This document shows, piece after piece, positions 7,226 to 7,911 of a DNA stretch of 7,911 bases (its first letter is position 1; every line of letters begins with the position of its first letter). The position numbers and the translations under genes are program-made. The DNA is from Lautropia sp. SCN 70-15. GTDB lineage: Bacteria > Pseudomonadota > Gammaproteobacteria > Burkholderiales > Burkholderiaceae_E. The notes below the pieces were generated by a model. That model did not search any database. It was given only the letters and a program-made list of their open reading frames with translations, and was not told where the DNA came from. The stretch lies in assembly GCA_001724315.1 (NCBI GenBank), contig MEEC01000119.1, forward strand, positions 1 through 7,911. Direction: 5' to 3'.

Positions 7226-7338
7226 TGTCGGGGCTCTTCGGGTTGTTTCCTGGGATTTTCCCTTATCCGCAGGCAGGGAAGGCCACCGTTCGGAGGATCG
7301 GAACGACCCGTTCGGCGGGAAGGGGCGCGGGGCGGTCC

Positions 7339-7354
7339 TCAAGCGCGGGCTTGA
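7339..7354. repeat. Small perfect inverted repeat (6-4-6)
   Basis: TCAAGC (7339-7344) and GCTTGA (7349-7354) flank GCGG, in the 183-bp gap between the dnaE2 stop and the preferred start of the diguanylate cyclase. No T-tract follows in the minus-strand direction. It could be a 3' hairpin of the dnaE2 transcript or mean nothing. Confidence 0.3.
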
Positions 7355-7408
7355 CGCGCCCTGGGCACAATGGCCGCCCGCCAAAGCGCGCGCGACCATT
7401 CACTGTGT

Positions 7409-7911
7409 CTAGCGGAAATCGCGGCTGCCCGGCGCCAGCCGGCCCAGCAGCGCCGAGTCGTCGAGCACGCGGCGCGCGATCAGGTGCATGACCTGCCCGC
7501 CGGTGGCGGTGTCGCGCTGCCACAGGCCCTGCACGGTCATCAGCCGGGCCGACAGCACTTCGGTCCGATGGCGCTCGAAGACCTGCGGCCAGACGATCAC
7601 GTTGATCGCGCCGCTTTCGTCCTCGAGCGTGACGAAGACGGTGCCGCGGGCGGTCTCCGGGCGCTGGCGATGGGTGACGATGCCGCAGGCGGCGACGATC
7701 CGGCCGTCGGGGATCTCGCGCAATTCGGCCGCGGTGCGCGCCCGGCGGCGGGCCAGCCGGGGGCGCAGCAGGGCGAGCGGGTGCTGGCCCATCGGGATGC
7801 CGAGCGAGCGATAGTCGGCCAGCGTGCTCTCGCCGGGCGTGGGCTCGGGCAAGGCGAGCGGCGCCTCGCCGATGGCCGCCCGGGCCAGCAGCGGCGGCGG
7901 CGGGGCGACTG
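7409..7911 (-). CDS. dnaE2: Error-prone DNA polymerase DnaE2/ImuC, C-terminal part (5' end outside window)
   Basis: The last 167 codons of a C-family polymerase alpha-subunit homologue used in SOS translesion synthesis. The sequence SLGIPMGQHPLALLRPRLARR followed by a C-terminal OB-fold (GRIVAACGIVTHRQRPETARGTVFVTLEDESGAINVIVW) and the ending SRDFR is characteristic of DnaE2 rather than replicative DnaE, whose C-terminus is longer and carries tau/beta contacts. The catalytic PHP and palm domains are beyond the right edge. The visible frame is intact to a TAG at 7409-7411. In most bacteria dnaE2 follows imuA and imuB in a LexA-controlled operon, so those genes would be expected off the right edge; this is inference. 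The diguanylate cyclase follows on the same strand. Confidence 0.93.
   Translation of the reverse strand, partial: VAPPPPLLARAAIGEAPLALPEPTPGESTLADYRSLGIPMGQHPLALLRPRLARRRARTAAELREIPDGRIVAACGIVTHRQRPETARGTVFVTLEDESGAINVIVWPQVFERHRTEVLSARLMTVQGLWQRDTATGGQVMHLIARRVLDDSALLGRLAPGSRDFR

Noticed and set aside
7252..7262. Short palindrome-like GGGATTTTCCC before the cyclase start
   Set aside because: Only four base pairs per arm; too short to call a site.
7265..7300. Possible sigma-54 promoter on the minus strand upstream of the cyclase
   Set aside because: A TGGC and a TGC are present, but the GG-to-GC spacing does not fit the -24/-12 rule.
6587..7354. 255-codon plus-strand open frame opposite the GGDEF gene
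   Set aside because: The composition is that of an antisense shadow, and the minus-strand GGDEF protein has all its conserved motifs.

Overview
The window reads as chromosomal DNA from a high-GC betaproteobacterium, most likely of the Burkholderiales. The basis is the very strong G/C preference at third codon positions, the family-level character of the proteins, and the gene order SPOR protein - cvpA - purF - metZ, which is well known from beta- and gammaproteobacteria such as Pseudomonas. I cannot name a genus from the sequence alone.

Left part (1-3881, + strand): a compact operon-like run. It begins inside a gene for a SPOR-domain (DedD-like) cell-envelope protein, continues through a GTGA overlap into cvpA (membrane protein), then purF (first committed enzyme of purine synthesis), then metZ (PLP-dependent homocysteine synthesis by direct sulfhydrylation). 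Gaps are -4, 18 and 25 bp, so co-transcription is likely and the promoter lies off the left edge. The purF-metZ spacer looks like a tandem copy of the last 20 bp of purF.

Middle (3882-6346): a 149-bp intergenic region carries a perfect 8-6-8 inverted repeat and a perfect 12-bp palindrome. After it comes maeB, a full-length malic enzyme fused to a phosphotransacetylase-like domain, with its own strong Shine-Dalgarno sequence. This enzyme links C4 metabolism to pyruvate and NADPH.

Right part (6386-7911, - strand): a convergent pair. A membrane-anchored GGDEF diguanylate cyclase with intact active site and I-site lies downstream of the 3' end of dnaE2, the error-prone DNA polymerase of the SOS mutasome, whose 5' part is outside the window.

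Most of the window is ordinary core metabolism, and I see no novel defence or mobile system. The oddest signal is at the left edge: bases 1 to about 248 read more like a normal Pro/Ala/Lys/Glu-rich SPOR linker on the MINUS strand than on the plus strand, where the SPOR domain itself is encoded. This suggests an inversion breakpoint, real or from assembly, inside the linker.
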